From: Marinibaculum pumilum
Lineage (GTDB): Bacteria; Pseudomonadota; Alphaproteobacteria; Ferrovibrionales; Ferrovibrionaceae
Length of the DNA stretch: 64,000 nt
Assembly: GCF_042646425.1 (NCBI RefSeq)
Contig: NZ_JBHRTR010000034.1
Span: 248,001 to 312,000 of the forward strand
Direction: 5' to 3'
Shown: positions 1 to 8,306 of the stretch, piece after piece
Position numbering within the stretch: position 1 is the first letter of the stretch
How the letters are laid out: every line of letters begins with the position of its first letter
Translations under genes and position numbers: made by a program
Notes under the pieces: generated by a model
Told to the model about the DNA's origin: nothing
Database searches by the model: none
The model's input: only the letters and a program-made list of their open reading frames with translations

Positions 1-763
1 CAACGATGCGGAAGGTGCGGCGCGGCTGATCGGCGCCCACGCCGACCGGCTGGCGGCCGTGGTGCTGGACCCGATGCCGAGCCGCGCCGGCCTGGTGGCG
101 CCGGAGCCGGACTTCCTGGCGGCGGTCGAGGCGGCGGCACGGCGGCACGGCATCCTGCTGATCAGCGACGAGGTGCTGAACCTGCGCCAGGGCCATGGCG
201 GGGCGGCGGCGCGCTACGGGCTGCAGGCCGACCTGTTCGCGCTGGCCAAGATCATCGGCGGCGGCCTGCCGATCGGCGCGGTCGGCGGACGGGCCGAGGT
301 GATGCGGGTGTTCGATTCCAGCAGCGGCCGCCCGGCCCTGCCGCAGGGCGGCACCTTCGCCGCCAACCCGCTGTCGATGGTGGCGGGCCGTGCGGCGATG
401 CAGGCACTCGACCAGGCTGCGCTGCAGCGGCTGGAGGGGCTGGGCGACGACCTGCGCCGGCGGCTGGCGGCCGCCAGCATGGCCCGCCAGGCGCCGTTCA
501 CCATCACCGGCGCGGCCTCCCTGTTCCGCATCCACCCGAAGCGGCGGCCGCCGCGCGAGCATCGCGACGCGCATTGTTCCCCGGCGGAGATGGCGGTGCT
601 GGCGGAGCTCAGCCGCTTCTGCGCCGGCCACGGCATCCTGCTGCCCCGGGGCACTTCCGGCTGCCTCTCCACGCCGATGGGGCCGGCGGAGGTCGACCTG
701 GTGGTGCAGGTCTTCGAGCGCTTCCTGGAGGAACGCGCCGATTGCTACATGGAGCTGCCGTGA
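1..763 (+). CDS. Class-III PLP aminotransferase, glutamate-1-semialdehyde aminotransferase-like (5' partial)
   Basis: The gene enters from the left edge, in the frame whose first full codon begins at base 2, and 253 residues are visible. It carries the cofactor-binding core of class-III aminotransferases: LLISDEV supplies the Asp that contacts the pyridine nitrogen, and ALAKIIGGGLPIGA holds the Schiff-base Lys at 248-250. The IGGGLP context and the following FAANPLSMVAG stretch resemble the glutamate-1-semialdehyde aminomutase/aminotransferase branch rather than ornithine aminotransferases. The substrate cannot be told from the visible half. The stop codon overlaps the start of the ThDP enzyme by one base (TGATG), so the two are translationally coupled and probably act in one pathway. 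It is truncated only by the window edge. Confidence 0.85.
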   Translation, partial: NDAEGAARLIGAHADRLAAVVLDPMPSRAGLVAPEPDFLAAVEAAARRHGILLISDEVLNLRQGHGGAAARYGLQADLFALAKIIGGGLPIGAVGGRAEVMRVFDSSSGRPALPQGGTFAANPLSMVAGRAAMQALDQAALQRLEGLGDDLRRRLAAASMARQAPFTITGAASLFRIHPKRRPPREHRDAHCSPAEMAVLAELSRFCAGHGILLPRGTSGCLSTPMGPAEVDLVVQVFERFLEERADCYMELP

Positions 764-2481
764 TGGCTGCGGACGGACAGGAGACGGTCGCCCGGCGGAT
801 CGCCGCGGCGCTGCGGCGGCACGGGGTGGCGATGATCTTCGGCCAGAGCCTGCCCTCGGCGGTGGTGCTGGCCTGCGAGGCGATCGGCATCCGGCAGATC
901 GCCTACCGGCAGGAGAATATGGGCGGCGCGATGGCCGACGGCTTTGCCCGCCGTGCCGGCCGGACCGCCGTGGTCTGCGCCCAGAACGGTCCGGCCGCGA
1001 CCCTGCTGGTGCCGCCGCTGGCGGAGGCGCTGAAGGCTTCGGTGCCGGTCGTCGCCCTGGTGCAGGAGGTGGAACGGGCGCAGGCCGACCGCAACGCCTT
1101 CCAGGAGCTGGACCATATCGCCCTGTTCCAGCCCTGCACGAAGTGGGTGCGGCGGATCCAGACCGCGGACCGGGTCGACGATTATGTCGACCAGGCCTTC
1201 CTCGCCGCCGCGTCCGGCCGGCCGGGGCCGGCCGCGCTGCTGCTGCCGGCCGACCTGCTGCGCGAAGCGGCACCCGCGGATCCGGTGCCGCGGACCGCGG
1301 ACTACGGCGCCTGGCCGCTGGACCGGCCCTGCCCGGACCTGCAGGCCGTGGGGGCGGCCGCACGGCTGATCGCGACGGCCCGGCAGCCGGTGGTGCTGGC
1401 CGGCGGCGGGGCGCTGGCGACAGGCGCACCGCAGGCGCTGGCCGCCCTGCAGGAGGCGGCGCATCTGCCGGTCTTCACCACCAACATGGGCAAGGGCGCG
1501 GTCGACGAGCATCACCCGCTGTCGGCCGGCGTGCTGGGGGCGCTGACCGGACCGCGCTCGCTGGGCCGGCACAGCCGGCCGCTGCTGGTGGCCGCCGATG
1601 TCGTGCTGCTGGTCGGCACCCGCACCAACCAGAACGGCACCGACAGCTGGCGGCTGCTGCCGCCGGGCGCCCGGCTGATCCATCTCGACATCGACCCGCA
1701 GGAGATCGGCCGCAACCACGAGGCGCTGCGCCTCGTCGGCGACGCGGCGGCAGGCCTGCAGGCGCTGGCGGCGGCGCTGGCGGCGCTCGACCTGCGGCAG
1801 CGTGCGGCCGCGCGGCCGAACCTGGAGACGCGCATCGCCACCGCCTGGTCGGCGTTCGCCGAGGACCTGCGGCCGCTGCTGCAGGCCAATGCCGGCCCGA
1901 TCCGGCCGGAGCAGGTGATGGCGGAGCTGCAGCCGCTGCTGACGCCGCGCAGCACGGTGGTCGGCGATGCCAGCTATGCCTCGATGTGGGTGGTGGGGCA
2001 GCTGCGCGGCCTCGCCGCCGGCATGCGCTTCCTGACCCCACGCGGCCTGGCCGGCCTGGGCTGGGGCCTGCCGCTGGCGATCGGTGCGAAGCTCGCCGCA
2101 CCCGACGCTCCGGTCGTGGCGCTGGCCGGCGATGGCGGCTTCGCCCATGCCTGGGCGGAGCTGGAGACCCTGGCGCGGCACCGCATCGCGCTGCCGGTGG
2201 TCGTCCTGAACAACGGCGTGCTGGGCTTCCAGAAGGATGCCGAGACGGTGAAGTTCGGCGCCTATACCACGGCCTGCCATTTCGGCCCCGTCGACCATGC
2301 CGCCATCGCCCGCGCCTGCGGCTGCGAGGGGCTCAGGATCGCGGCGGCCGGGGAGGTCGGGCCGGCGCTGCGCCATGCGCTCGCCGCCGACGGCCCGGTG
2401 CTGCTGGAGGTGATGACCGACCCGGACGCGCACCCGCCATTGTCGCTGTTCGACGGGACCCTGGACCGGTCGGAGGTGTAG
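763..2481 (+). CDS. Thiamine-diphosphate-dependent enzyme, acetolactate synthase-like
   Basis: This 572-residue protein has the three-domain layout of the acetolactate synthase/benzoylformate decarboxylase family. The N-terminal PYR domain contains the activating Glu in RQENMGG (about E51). The central domain has the usual TRTNQNGT region. The C-terminal PP domain has the ThDP-binding GDGGFAHAW...VLNN motif (about 455-483). The ATG at 763 was chosen because it overlaps the aminotransferase stop and starts right at the conserved PYR domain. A start at 574 would overlap the upstream gene by 190 bases. Such proteins decarboxylate or ligate 2-oxo acids. Coupling to an aminotransferase suggests the 2-oxo acid comes from transamination, which is an inference. 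No regulatory subunit gene is adjacent, which argues against a true acetohydroxyacid synthase. Confidence 0.85.
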   Translation: MAADGQETVARRIAAALRRHGVAMIFGQSLPSAVVLACEAIGIRQIAYRQENMGGAMADGFARRAGRTAVVCAQNGPAATLLVPPLAEALKASVPVVALVQEVERAQADRNAFQELDHIALFQPCTKWVRRIQTADRVDDYVDQAFLAAASGRPGPAALLLPADLLREAAPADPVPRTADYGAWPLDRPCPDLQAVGAAARLIATARQPVVLAGGGALATGAPQALAALQEAAHLPVFTTNMGKGAVDEHHPLSAGVLGALTGPRSLGRHSRPLLVAADVVLLVGTRTNQNGTDSWRLLPPGARLIHLDIDPQEIGRNHEALRLVGDAAAGLQALAAALAALDLRQRAAARPNLETRIATAWSAFAEDLRPLLQANAGPIRPEQVMAELQPLLTPRSTVVGDASYASMWVVGQLRGLAAGMRFLTPRGLAGLGWGLPLAIGAKLAAPDAPVVALAGDGGFAHAWAELETLARHRIALPVVVLNNGVLGFQKDAETVKFGAYTTACHFGPVDHAAIARACGCEGLRIAAAGEVGPALRHALAADGPVLLEVMTDPDAHPPLSLFDGTLDRSEV

Positions 2482-2497
2482 GGCGGGCCGGGGGGCG

Positions 2498-3292
2498 TCA
2501 CCCCGGATGGCGCAGGATGCCGCCTTCCACCCGCAGCGCGGCGCCGGTGGTGGCGGAGGCCTGTTCGGAACAGGCATAGACCACCATGTTGGCGACCTCC
2601 TCGACCGTCGCCAGGCGGCGGATCAGCGAACTGGGGCGAAGCTCCTTCACGAAGCGCTCCGCCACCGTGTCGGCCGGCACGCCCGTCGCCTCGGCGCGGC
2701 GCGCCATCGCCTTGCGCACGCCTTCGCTGTCGGTCGGTCCCGGCAGGACGGAATTCACCGTCACCCCGGTGCCGGCGACGCTTTCCGCCAGGCCGCGGGC
2801 GATGGCGATCTGGGCGGCCTTGGAGAAGCCGTACTGCACCATCTCCGGCGGGATGTTGAGCCCGGATTCCGAGGAGATGAAGACGACCCGGCCCCAGCCG
2901 CGGTCCACCATCGGTCCCAGGTAGGCGCGGGTCATGCGCACGCCGGACATCACGTTGACGTCGAAATAAAGCTGCCAGTCCGCATCGCTCAGCTTTGCGA
3001 AGGGGGCGGTGCCGAAGATGCCCAGGTTGTTGACCAGGATGTCCGTCTCCGGCGCGGCATTCAGGAAGGCCTTGCAGCCCTCCGCCGTGCCCAGGTCGGC
3101 GGCGATGCCGGCCGCCTGGGCGCCCGGCACCGTGTCGGCAAGCTGCTGCAATGCGGCGTCCACCCGGTCCTGGGTGCGGCCGTTCAGCAGCACCGCGGCG
3201 CCGGCTGCGGCCAGGCCCTGCACGATGCCGAAGCCGATGCCCGCGGTGGAGCCGGTGACCACGGCACGCCGGCCGGTCAGGTCGATTTTCAT
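2498..3292 (-). CDS. Short-chain dehydrogenase/reductase (SDR)
   Basis: This 264-residue classical SDR has the nucleotide-binding TGSTAGIG motif at residues 13-20, a variant NNLG (normally NNAG) near 88, the catalytic Ser in FISSESG (about 140) and the YGFSK pair (Y154, K158). It should be an NAD(P)-dependent alcohol/ketone oxidoreductase of unknown substrate. The ATG at 3292 was chosen over upstream in-frame codons because a good AGGAGG lies just before it and residue 1 begins the first beta strand. It converges on the ThDP enzyme, with 16 bases between the two stop codons. Upstream lies a compound palindromic repeat. Confidence 0.9.
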   Translation of the reverse strand: MKIDLTGRRAVVTGSTAGIGFGIVQGLAAAGAAVLLNGRTQDRVDAALQQLADTVPGAQAAGIAADLGTAEGCKAFLNAAPETDILVNNLGIFGTAPFAKLSDADWQLYFDVNVMSGVRMTRAYLGPMVDRGWGRVVFISSESGLNIPPEMVQYGFSKAAQIAIARGLAESVAGTGVTVNSVLPGPTDSEGVRKAMARRAEATGVPADTVAERFVKELRPSSLIRRLATVEEVANMVVYACSEQASATTGAALRVEGGILRHPG

Positions 3293-3334
3293 CCCGTCCT
3301 CCTGTGGCCTGTCCCACTGATATCGGGACCCGTC

Positions 3335-3418
3335 GCCCTCGGCCACCGAGCCGAGGGCCCATTCCGCCAGCCCGGCCGGTCGGCTCGCGGAATGGATTCC
3401 AGGCTCAAGGCCTGGAAT
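3335..3418. repeat. Three consecutive intergenic hairpins (compound palindromic repeat)
   Basis: Three perfect inverted repeats sit side by side. The first has 9-base arms at 3335-3343/3350-3358 (GCCCTCGGC). The second has 8-base arms at 3360-3367/3387-3394 (CATTCCGC). The third has 9-base arms at 3396-3404/3410-3418 (ATTCCAGGC, loop TCAAG). The third resembles dispersed intergenic palindromes common in alphaproteobacteria. The block lies between the GNAT stop and the SDR start on the minus strand, so it could end transcription of the hyu operon. Confidence 0.8.
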
Positions 3419-3442
3419 GACGTCAAGAGACCTGCTGTCATT

Positions 3443-3991
3443 TCAGGTCCGGCCGGGCCCGCCGGAATCGCCGCTGGATGCCGGCGGCACGGGCTCGCCA
3501 TCGCGCAGCCGGATCGGCCGCGCCACCACGATCTCGCCCTCGTCGTCCTGCCCCTCGGGCTTGAAGCCGAGGCCGGCGAAGAAGCTCTTCGGCGCCTGCG
3601 GACCCGGCGCGTAGGTGGCCAGGATGCGCTCCACGCCATCCTCCTGGCGGTAGCGCTCCAGCACCCGCTGCACCGCCTGCTGGCCATAGCCGCGGCCCTG
3701 GCATTCGCGGTCGATCATCAGCCGCCAGAGCAGGATGTCGCCGGGATGCATGATCGGATCGGGCTCCGCGTCGGGATCGCGCGGGTCGAACACCACCACC
3801 AGGCCGACCGGGCGGTCGGCCTGATAGACCGCACGGATCCAGGCGCCGGGCTCGTAATGGGCCTGCGCCAGCGATACCGCGGCGCTGGCCACCACCTGGG
3901 CCTGTCGCGGTGCCACGGTCAGCTGCAGGATCGCATCCACGTTGAAGCGGTCGACGGGGCGAAGCTCGATATCGGCATGGGTGGCATTCAC
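3443..3991 (-). CDS. GNAT-family N-acetyltransferase, spermidine/spermine acetyltransferase-like
   Basis: This is a 182-residue single-domain GNAT protein. The acetyl-CoA pyrophosphate-binding loop is QGRGYG (residues 98-103), preceded by the beta-strand ILLWRLMID and followed by a typical alpha3. The C-terminal KSFFAGLGFKPEG is the usual GNAT beta6/alpha4 region. The N-terminal LRPVDRFNVDAI plus HYEPGAWIRAVY recall PaiA/BltD-type polyamine acetyltransferases, but the acceptor is not determined. The only plausible start is GTG at 3991, which overlaps the hyuB stop as GTGA, so it is the third gene of the hyu operon. The overlap suggests a role linked to the lactam pathway, for example handling the amino acid product. 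Confidence 0.85.
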   Translation of the reverse strand: MNATHADIELRPVDRFNVDAILQLTVAPRQAQVVASAAVSLAQAHYEPGAWIRAVYQADRPVGLVVVFDPRDPDAEPDPIMHPGDILLWRLMIDRECQGRGYGQQAVQRVLERYRQEDGVERILATYAPGPQAPKSFFAGLGFKPEGQDDEGEIVVARPIRLRDGEPVPPASSGDSGGPGRT

Positions 3992-5652
3992 GCCGGCACC
4001 TCGGGGGCGGTGAAGCCGTCGGCGCGGTCGGCCTCCGCCAGGGCCGGCGGCCGGTCCTGCGGCGGCCCGTAGCCGGCGCCGCCGCCGGTGGTCATCACCA
4101 GCCGGTCGCCGGCGCGCAGGGCGAAGCTCTGCTTGGAGGCCAGCGGGATCCGCTCGTTGCCGCGCTCGACCAATGTCTGCGCGCAGGCCCCCGGCGCACC
4201 GCCGAACAGCCCTTCAGGCGGCAGGCGGAAGCGGTCGCCATAGGTGGCGAAGGTGACCTCCTCGTCCAGGATCTCGTAGGTGCGGCGAAAGCCCAGCCCG
4301 CCGCGATGGCGGCCGCTGCCGGCGGAGCCGGGGACCAGGGCATATTCCGCCACCCGGAAGAACGGATAGGTCATGTCCAGGCTTTCCACCGGGATGTTGC
4401 TGCAGTTCGACAGCGGGCTGTCAACGGCGTCGCAGCCGTCGTTATGCGGCCCGGCGCCATAGCCGCCGCCGAAGATCTCCAGGTAGATCGAATAGCCCTC
4501 CGGCCCCAGATGGCTGAGGCAGGAGGCGATGGTGGTGTCGTAGCCCGACGCGATCACCTTCTCCGGCAGGGCCTGGGCCAGGGCCCGCATCACCGCGTCG
4601 AACACCCGGTAGGTCGGCAGCAGGCGCGCCCGCACCGGAGCCGGCGGCTTCGGGTTCAGCAGGCTGCCATAGGGCGCGGTCACCGTGATCGGCCGCACCG
4701 CCCCCGAATTGTAGGGGATGTCGGCACTGGTCATCACCGACTTCACGCAGGACACCGCCGCGGCGACCGTCGAGGCGAAGGGCGAGTTCATGTTGCTCTT
4801 CACCTGGTCGGAGCTGCCGGCGAAGTCGATCGCCACGTCGGAACCGCTGACGGTAACGGTGGCGCGCACCTTCACCGGGCCGGAGCCCAGCCCGTCATCG
4901 TCCATCGCGTCCTCGCCCACATAGACGCCGTCGGGGCAGGCGGCGATGGCGGCGCGGATGCGGCGCTCCGAATAGTCCAGGACCTCCGACATCGCTGCCT
5001 GCACCTTGGCCGGCCCGTGCTTGCGGCAGAGTTCCGTCAGCCGGGTCGCGCCGATGGCGTTGGCCGCGAACTGGGCGTCCAGGTCGCCGATTGTGGCGTC
5101 GGGCATGCGGACATTGGCGCGGATGAAGCGTTCCAACGGCCCGCCCTGCCAGTCGCGGGCGAGGTTGTAGCGGCTGGGCGGGAAGATGATGCCTTCCTGG
5201 TGCACGTCGGAGGCTTCCGGGTTCAGCCCCGGCTTGCCGCCGCCCAGGTCGATGTGATGCGCGACCGTGGCGCTGAAGCCGATCAGGATGCCGTCCAGGA
5301 AGATCGGCGTGAACAGGAAGATGTCGGGGACGTGCTGGCCACCGTGATAGGGGTCGTTGGAGATGTAGAAATCGCCCTCCACCAGTTCTTCCGGCGGCGT
5401 CGCGGCGGCACAGGGGCCGAAGGTGTGGCTGATCGAGCCGAGCTGCATCGGGATCAGCTCCGCCTGCGCCACCACATTGCCGGCCGGGTCCAGCAGCGCG
5501 GCGGAACAGTCGGCCGCCTCCCGCACGATCGGCGAATGGGCGGAGCGGATCAGCTTCGCGCCCATCTCCCGGGTCGCGGCCACCAGCGCCTGGATGATGA
5601 CGGCCCTGTCGACGGTCGAGAGGCCGTCCTCCTGCGGGATCGAGTCGGTCAT
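3988..5652 (-). CDS. hyuB: Hydantoinase B / oxoprolinase family, ATP-dependent lactamase subunit B
   Basis: This 554-residue protein covers the full HyuB/oxoprolinase C-half family (Pfam Hydantoinase_B). Visible family signatures include the N-terminal SAHSPIVREAADCSAAL, the NDPYHGGQHVPDIF metal/active-site segment and GGGYGAGP plus GGGAGYGPP glycine-rich motifs near the C-terminus. With HyuA it forms an ATP-dependent enzyme opening hydantoin, 5-oxoproline or similar cyclic amides. ATG at 5652 was chosen because it overlaps the hyuA stop as ATGA; an upstream start at 5700 would cut into hyuA. It is cytoplasmic and the middle gene of a three-gene operon. The precise substrate (N-methylhydantoin, hydantoin or oxoproline) cannot be decided from sequence. 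Confidence 0.92.
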   Translation of the reverse strand: MTDSIPQEDGLSTVDRAVIIQALVAATREMGAKLIRSAHSPIVREAADCSAALLDPAGNVVAQAELIPMQLGSISHTFGPCAAATPPEELVEGDFYISNDPYHGGQHVPDIFLFTPIFLDGILIGFSATVAHHIDLGGGKPGLNPEASDVHQEGIIFPPSRYNLARDWQGGPLERFIRANVRMPDATIGDLDAQFAANAIGATRLTELCRKHGPAKVQAAMSEVLDYSERRIRAAIAACPDGVYVGEDAMDDDGLGSGPVKVRATVTVSGSDVAIDFAGSSDQVKSNMNSPFASTVAAAVSCVKSVMTSADIPYNSGAVRPITVTAPYGSLLNPKPPAPVRARLLPTYRVFDAVMRALAQALPEKVIASGYDTTIASCLSHLGPEGYSIYLEIFGGGYGAGPHNDGCDAVDSPLSNCSNIPVESLDMTYPFFRVAEYALVPGSAGSGRHRGGLGFRRTYEILDEEVTFATYGDRFRLPPEGLFGGAPGACAQTLVERGNERIPLASKQSFALRAGDRLVMTTGGGAGYGPPQDRPPALAEADRADGFTAPEVPA

Positions 5653-7688
5653 CGGCTGCTGTCCTCTTGATTGTCCTGTGCCCGGCGCATGACCAGGCAA
5701 TGGGCTTCGCCGACGGCCGCCGTCCAGCCGTCCGGCACATAGATCGTGCTGGTCCCGTCCTCGACCAGAAGGGGACCGGGCCGCGGCGGGTCGCCGGCGG
5801 CCAGCGCGCTCCGCGGCAGCAGGGTGCAGGCCTTGCGCCGGCCGCGCTCGAAGATTTCGATCGGCCGCGGCGGCGTCGCCGCCTCCGCGTCCTGTGCCAG
5901 GTCGGGCAGCGCCGCCGGCGCCACCGCGGCGCCGACCCGGAAGGAGACGATCTCCGCCGCGCCGCCGCCCTTGGAGAATTCGAACACCTGGTGGTGCGCG
6001 CGGTCAAAAGCGGCCGACAATGCAGCCGCATCCATCGCCAGCAGTGCGGCCAGCTCCGCCTCCACCGGGATCTCGAAAGCCTGCCCCAGATAGCGCATCT
6101 CCAGGGTCGCTGTCAGCCGCGGCGGGTCGGTCAGGCCCAGGTCGCGCAGATAGGCCTGCACTTCCGCCGACAGGGATTCGAGCGTGGCGCGGATCTCCGG
6201 CAGCGAGTCCGGCGCCACCGGCAGCCGGCGGGTCTGCGCCGCATAATGGACGAAATCGCTGGCCAGCAGGCCCCAGGCCGACAGCACGCCGGCATGCGGC
6301 GGTACCAGCACGGTCCGCAGGCCCAGATCCTCGGCGATCCTTGCGGCCTGCATCGGGCCGGCGCCGCCGAAGGCGAGCAGTGCATAGTCGCGCGGATCCT
6401 TGCCGCGCTCGGTGGAGATCCGCTGGATCGCCTGCGTGATGTTCGCATCCGCGATCTGGATCGCCGCATCGGCGGCCTGCACCGGCTCCAGCCCCAGCTT
6501 CCCCGCCTGTTCGCGCAGCGCGACGGCGGCGGCCTCCATGTCCAGCGCCATGCGCCCGCCCAGGAAGCTTTCGCCGCGGATCGTGCCGCGCACCAGATGG
6601 GCATCGGTCACGGTCGCCGCTTTGCCGCCGCGGCCGTAGCAGGCGGGGCCGGGATCGGCGCCGGCGGAATGCGGGCCGACCCGCGTCAGCCCGCCGTCGT
6701 CGATCCAGATCAGGGAGCCGCCGCCGGCACCCACCGTGGCGATGTCGATCACCGGGGTTTTGATCGGCAGGCCGTCGATCTCCGTCTCGCCGATCAGTGA
6801 GGGCCGGCCGCCCTCCACCAGGCAGACATCGGTGGAGGTGCCGCCCATGTCCAGGGTGATCACCTCCGCGAAGCCGGCGCGGGCGGCCATCCGGGCGGCG
6901 CCGATCACCCCTGCGGCCGGGCCGGAGAACAGGGAGGTGATGGCGTTGCGACCCATCGCGTCGGCGGGCAGGCGGCCGCCGTTGGACTGCATCACGCTGA
7001 ACCGGCCGGCATGGCCGCCGGCCTTCAGGGCGGCGGCGAAGCGGTTCAGGTAGCGTTCGATCACCGGCTGTACATAGGCGGCGAGGGTGGTGGTCGAGCT
7101 GCGCTCATATTCGCGGAACTCGCGGCAGACATCGTGGCTGCAGGTGACGTTCAGCTCGGGGCGCAGCCGCCGCACGATCTCCGCCACGGCCGCCTCGTGC
7201 GCCGGGTCGGCATAGGCGTTCAGGAAGCAGATCGCGACCGCCTCGTAATCGCCGCCGGCAAGGGCGGTACGGATCGCGGCCTCGGCCGTGGCCGGGTCGA
7301 GGGCGCGCACCGCGCGGCCGTCCGACCCCATCCGCTCCTGGATTTCGAAGATGTCGCGGCGATGCAGCACCGGTTCGGGCTTGCGGTAGAACAGGTCGTA
7401 AATCCGGCGCCGGCTGTGGCGCTGCAGGAACAGCACGTCACGGAAGCCGGCGGTGGTGAACAGGCAGATGCGGGCGCCCTTGCGCTCCAGGATCGCGTTG
7501 GTCGCCACGGTGGAGCCGTGCACCAGGTCGTCCACCGCGGACAGGTCGACCGACGCCGCGTCGATCGCCGCAAGCGCGCCCTCGTCCGGCCGTGCCGGGG
7601 TCGAGGGCACCTTGGTCACCCGGATCCGCCCGTCCGTCACCATCACCAGGTCGGTGAATGTCCCGCCCACCTCGACGCCGACCCGCAT
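5649..7688 (-). CDS. hyuA: Hydantoinase A / oxoprolinase family, ATP-binding subunit A
   Basis: This 679-residue ASKHA-fold ATPase subunit begins with VGVEVGGTFTDLVMV, the phosphate-1 motif of HyuA/oxoprolinase. It continues with VHGSTVATNAILERKG, the second glycine motif ITLDMGGTSTDVCLV (about residues 275-290) and ALLAFGGAGPMQA near 440. These are the Hydant_A_N and Hydantoinase_A domains. The ATG at 7688 has GGGAGG about 10 bases upstream. It is the first gene of hyuA-hyuB-GNAT and is divergent from the TfoX-like gene, with a 120-base promoter region between. It phosphorylates the lactam or hydantoin so that HyuB can hydrolyse it. Confidence 0.93.
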   Translation of the reverse strand: MRVGVEVGGTFTDLVMVTDGRIRVTKVPSTPARPDEGALAAIDAASVDLSAVDDLVHGSTVATNAILERKGARICLFTTAGFRDVLFLQRHSRRRIYDLFYRKPEPVLHRRDIFEIQERMGSDGRAVRALDPATAEAAIRTALAGGDYEAVAICFLNAYADPAHEAAVAEIVRRLRPELNVTCSHDVCREFREYERSSTTTLAAYVQPVIERYLNRFAAALKAGGHAGRFSVMQSNGGRLPADAMGRNAITSLFSGPAAGVIGAARMAARAGFAEVITLDMGGTSTDVCLVEGGRPSLIGETEIDGLPIKTPVIDIATVGAGGGSLIWIDDGGLTRVGPHSAGADPGPACYGRGGKAATVTDAHLVRGTIRGESFLGGRMALDMEAAAVALREQAGKLGLEPVQAADAAIQIADANITQAIQRISTERGKDPRDYALLAFGGAGPMQAARIAEDLGLRTVLVPPHAGVLSAWGLLASDFVHYAAQTRRLPVAPDSLPEIRATLESLSAEVQAYLRDLGLTDPPRLTATLEMRYLGQAFEIPVEAELAALLAMDAAALSAAFDRAHHQVFEFSKGGGAAEIVSFRVGAAVAPAALPDLAQDAEAATPPRPIEIFERGRRKACTLLPRSALAAGDPPRPGPLLVEDGTSTIYVPDGWTAAVGEAHCLVMRRAQDNQEDSSR

Positions 7689-7808
7689 GCGCTGCCGCCT
7701 CCCCCGCTGAACGCCTGTCCGAATACGGCGCTACTGTAGGCGGTGCCGGGTATGGGGCAAACCATCTGCCTTCCTGTACCCTGCCCGGGCAATCAAGGGG
7801 GAGCAGCG

Positions 7809-8210
7809 ATGCCTGCGGCCGAACCGCCGGAATATGTCCGCCACTGCCTGGACCGCCTGGCGCCGTTGGGCCCGATCGAATGCCGCCGCTTCTTCGGCGG
7901 CTGGCAGTTCCGCATCGGCGGCGAGCAGTTCGCCGCGGTGCTGCGGAAGGAGTTCTACCTGCGCGCCGCCGGGCCGCTGCAGGCGGAGATCGCGGCGGCC
8001 GGCGGGCGGCCGTTCCGCTACAGCCGGCGGGACCGGGAGGTGGAGGTGCCGGGCTATATCACCCCGCCGGAAGAATGCCTGGACGATGACGAGGCGTTCT
8101 GCGACTGGGCCCGCCGCGCGCTGGAGCAGGCGCTGGCGAACCCGAAGCCGAAACGCAGCCGCGGCGCGGCGCGGAAACGGAGGCAGGGAAAGGCGGATTC
8201 CGGCGGCTGA
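7809..8210 (+). CDS. TfoX/Sxy N-terminal-domain protein
   Basis: This is a small basic protein of 133 residues. Residues 5-105 match the TfoX_N pattern: CLDRLAPLGPIECRRFFGGWQFRIGG followed by FAAVLRKEFYLRA. This corresponds to the family core in which a phenylalanine-glycine turn leads into two beta strands. The last 25 residues are Lys/Arg-rich (KPKRSRGAARKRRQGK), which could contact nucleic acid. In gammaproteobacteria TfoX controls competence, but stand-alone N-domain proteins in alphaproteobacteria have no settled role. ATG 7809 has GGGGGA just upstream; an in-frame earlier ATG at 7743 has no such site. It is divergent from hyuA. Confidence 0.75.
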   Translation: MPAAEPPEYVRHCLDRLAPLGPIECRRFFGGWQFRIGGEQFAAVLRKEFYLRAAGPLQAEIAAAGGRPFRYSRRDREVEVPGYITPPEECLDDDEAFCDWARRALEQALANPKPKRSRGAARKRRQGKADSGG

Positions 8211-8306
8211 CGGCGTGGGGCGCGGCCGGCGACATGCCGGTCCCTGGCCCTTTGCGGCGAACCCCGTCATGGTCCGCGGCGTGAACGCGTGCGGAAGGGG
8301 GACGGG

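Noticed and set aside
7753..7772. A possible GG-N10-GC element in the hyuA/TfoX gap
   Set aside because: Only GG and GC match; the flanking TGGCAC and TTGC bases are poor, so it is probably chance in GC-rich DNA.
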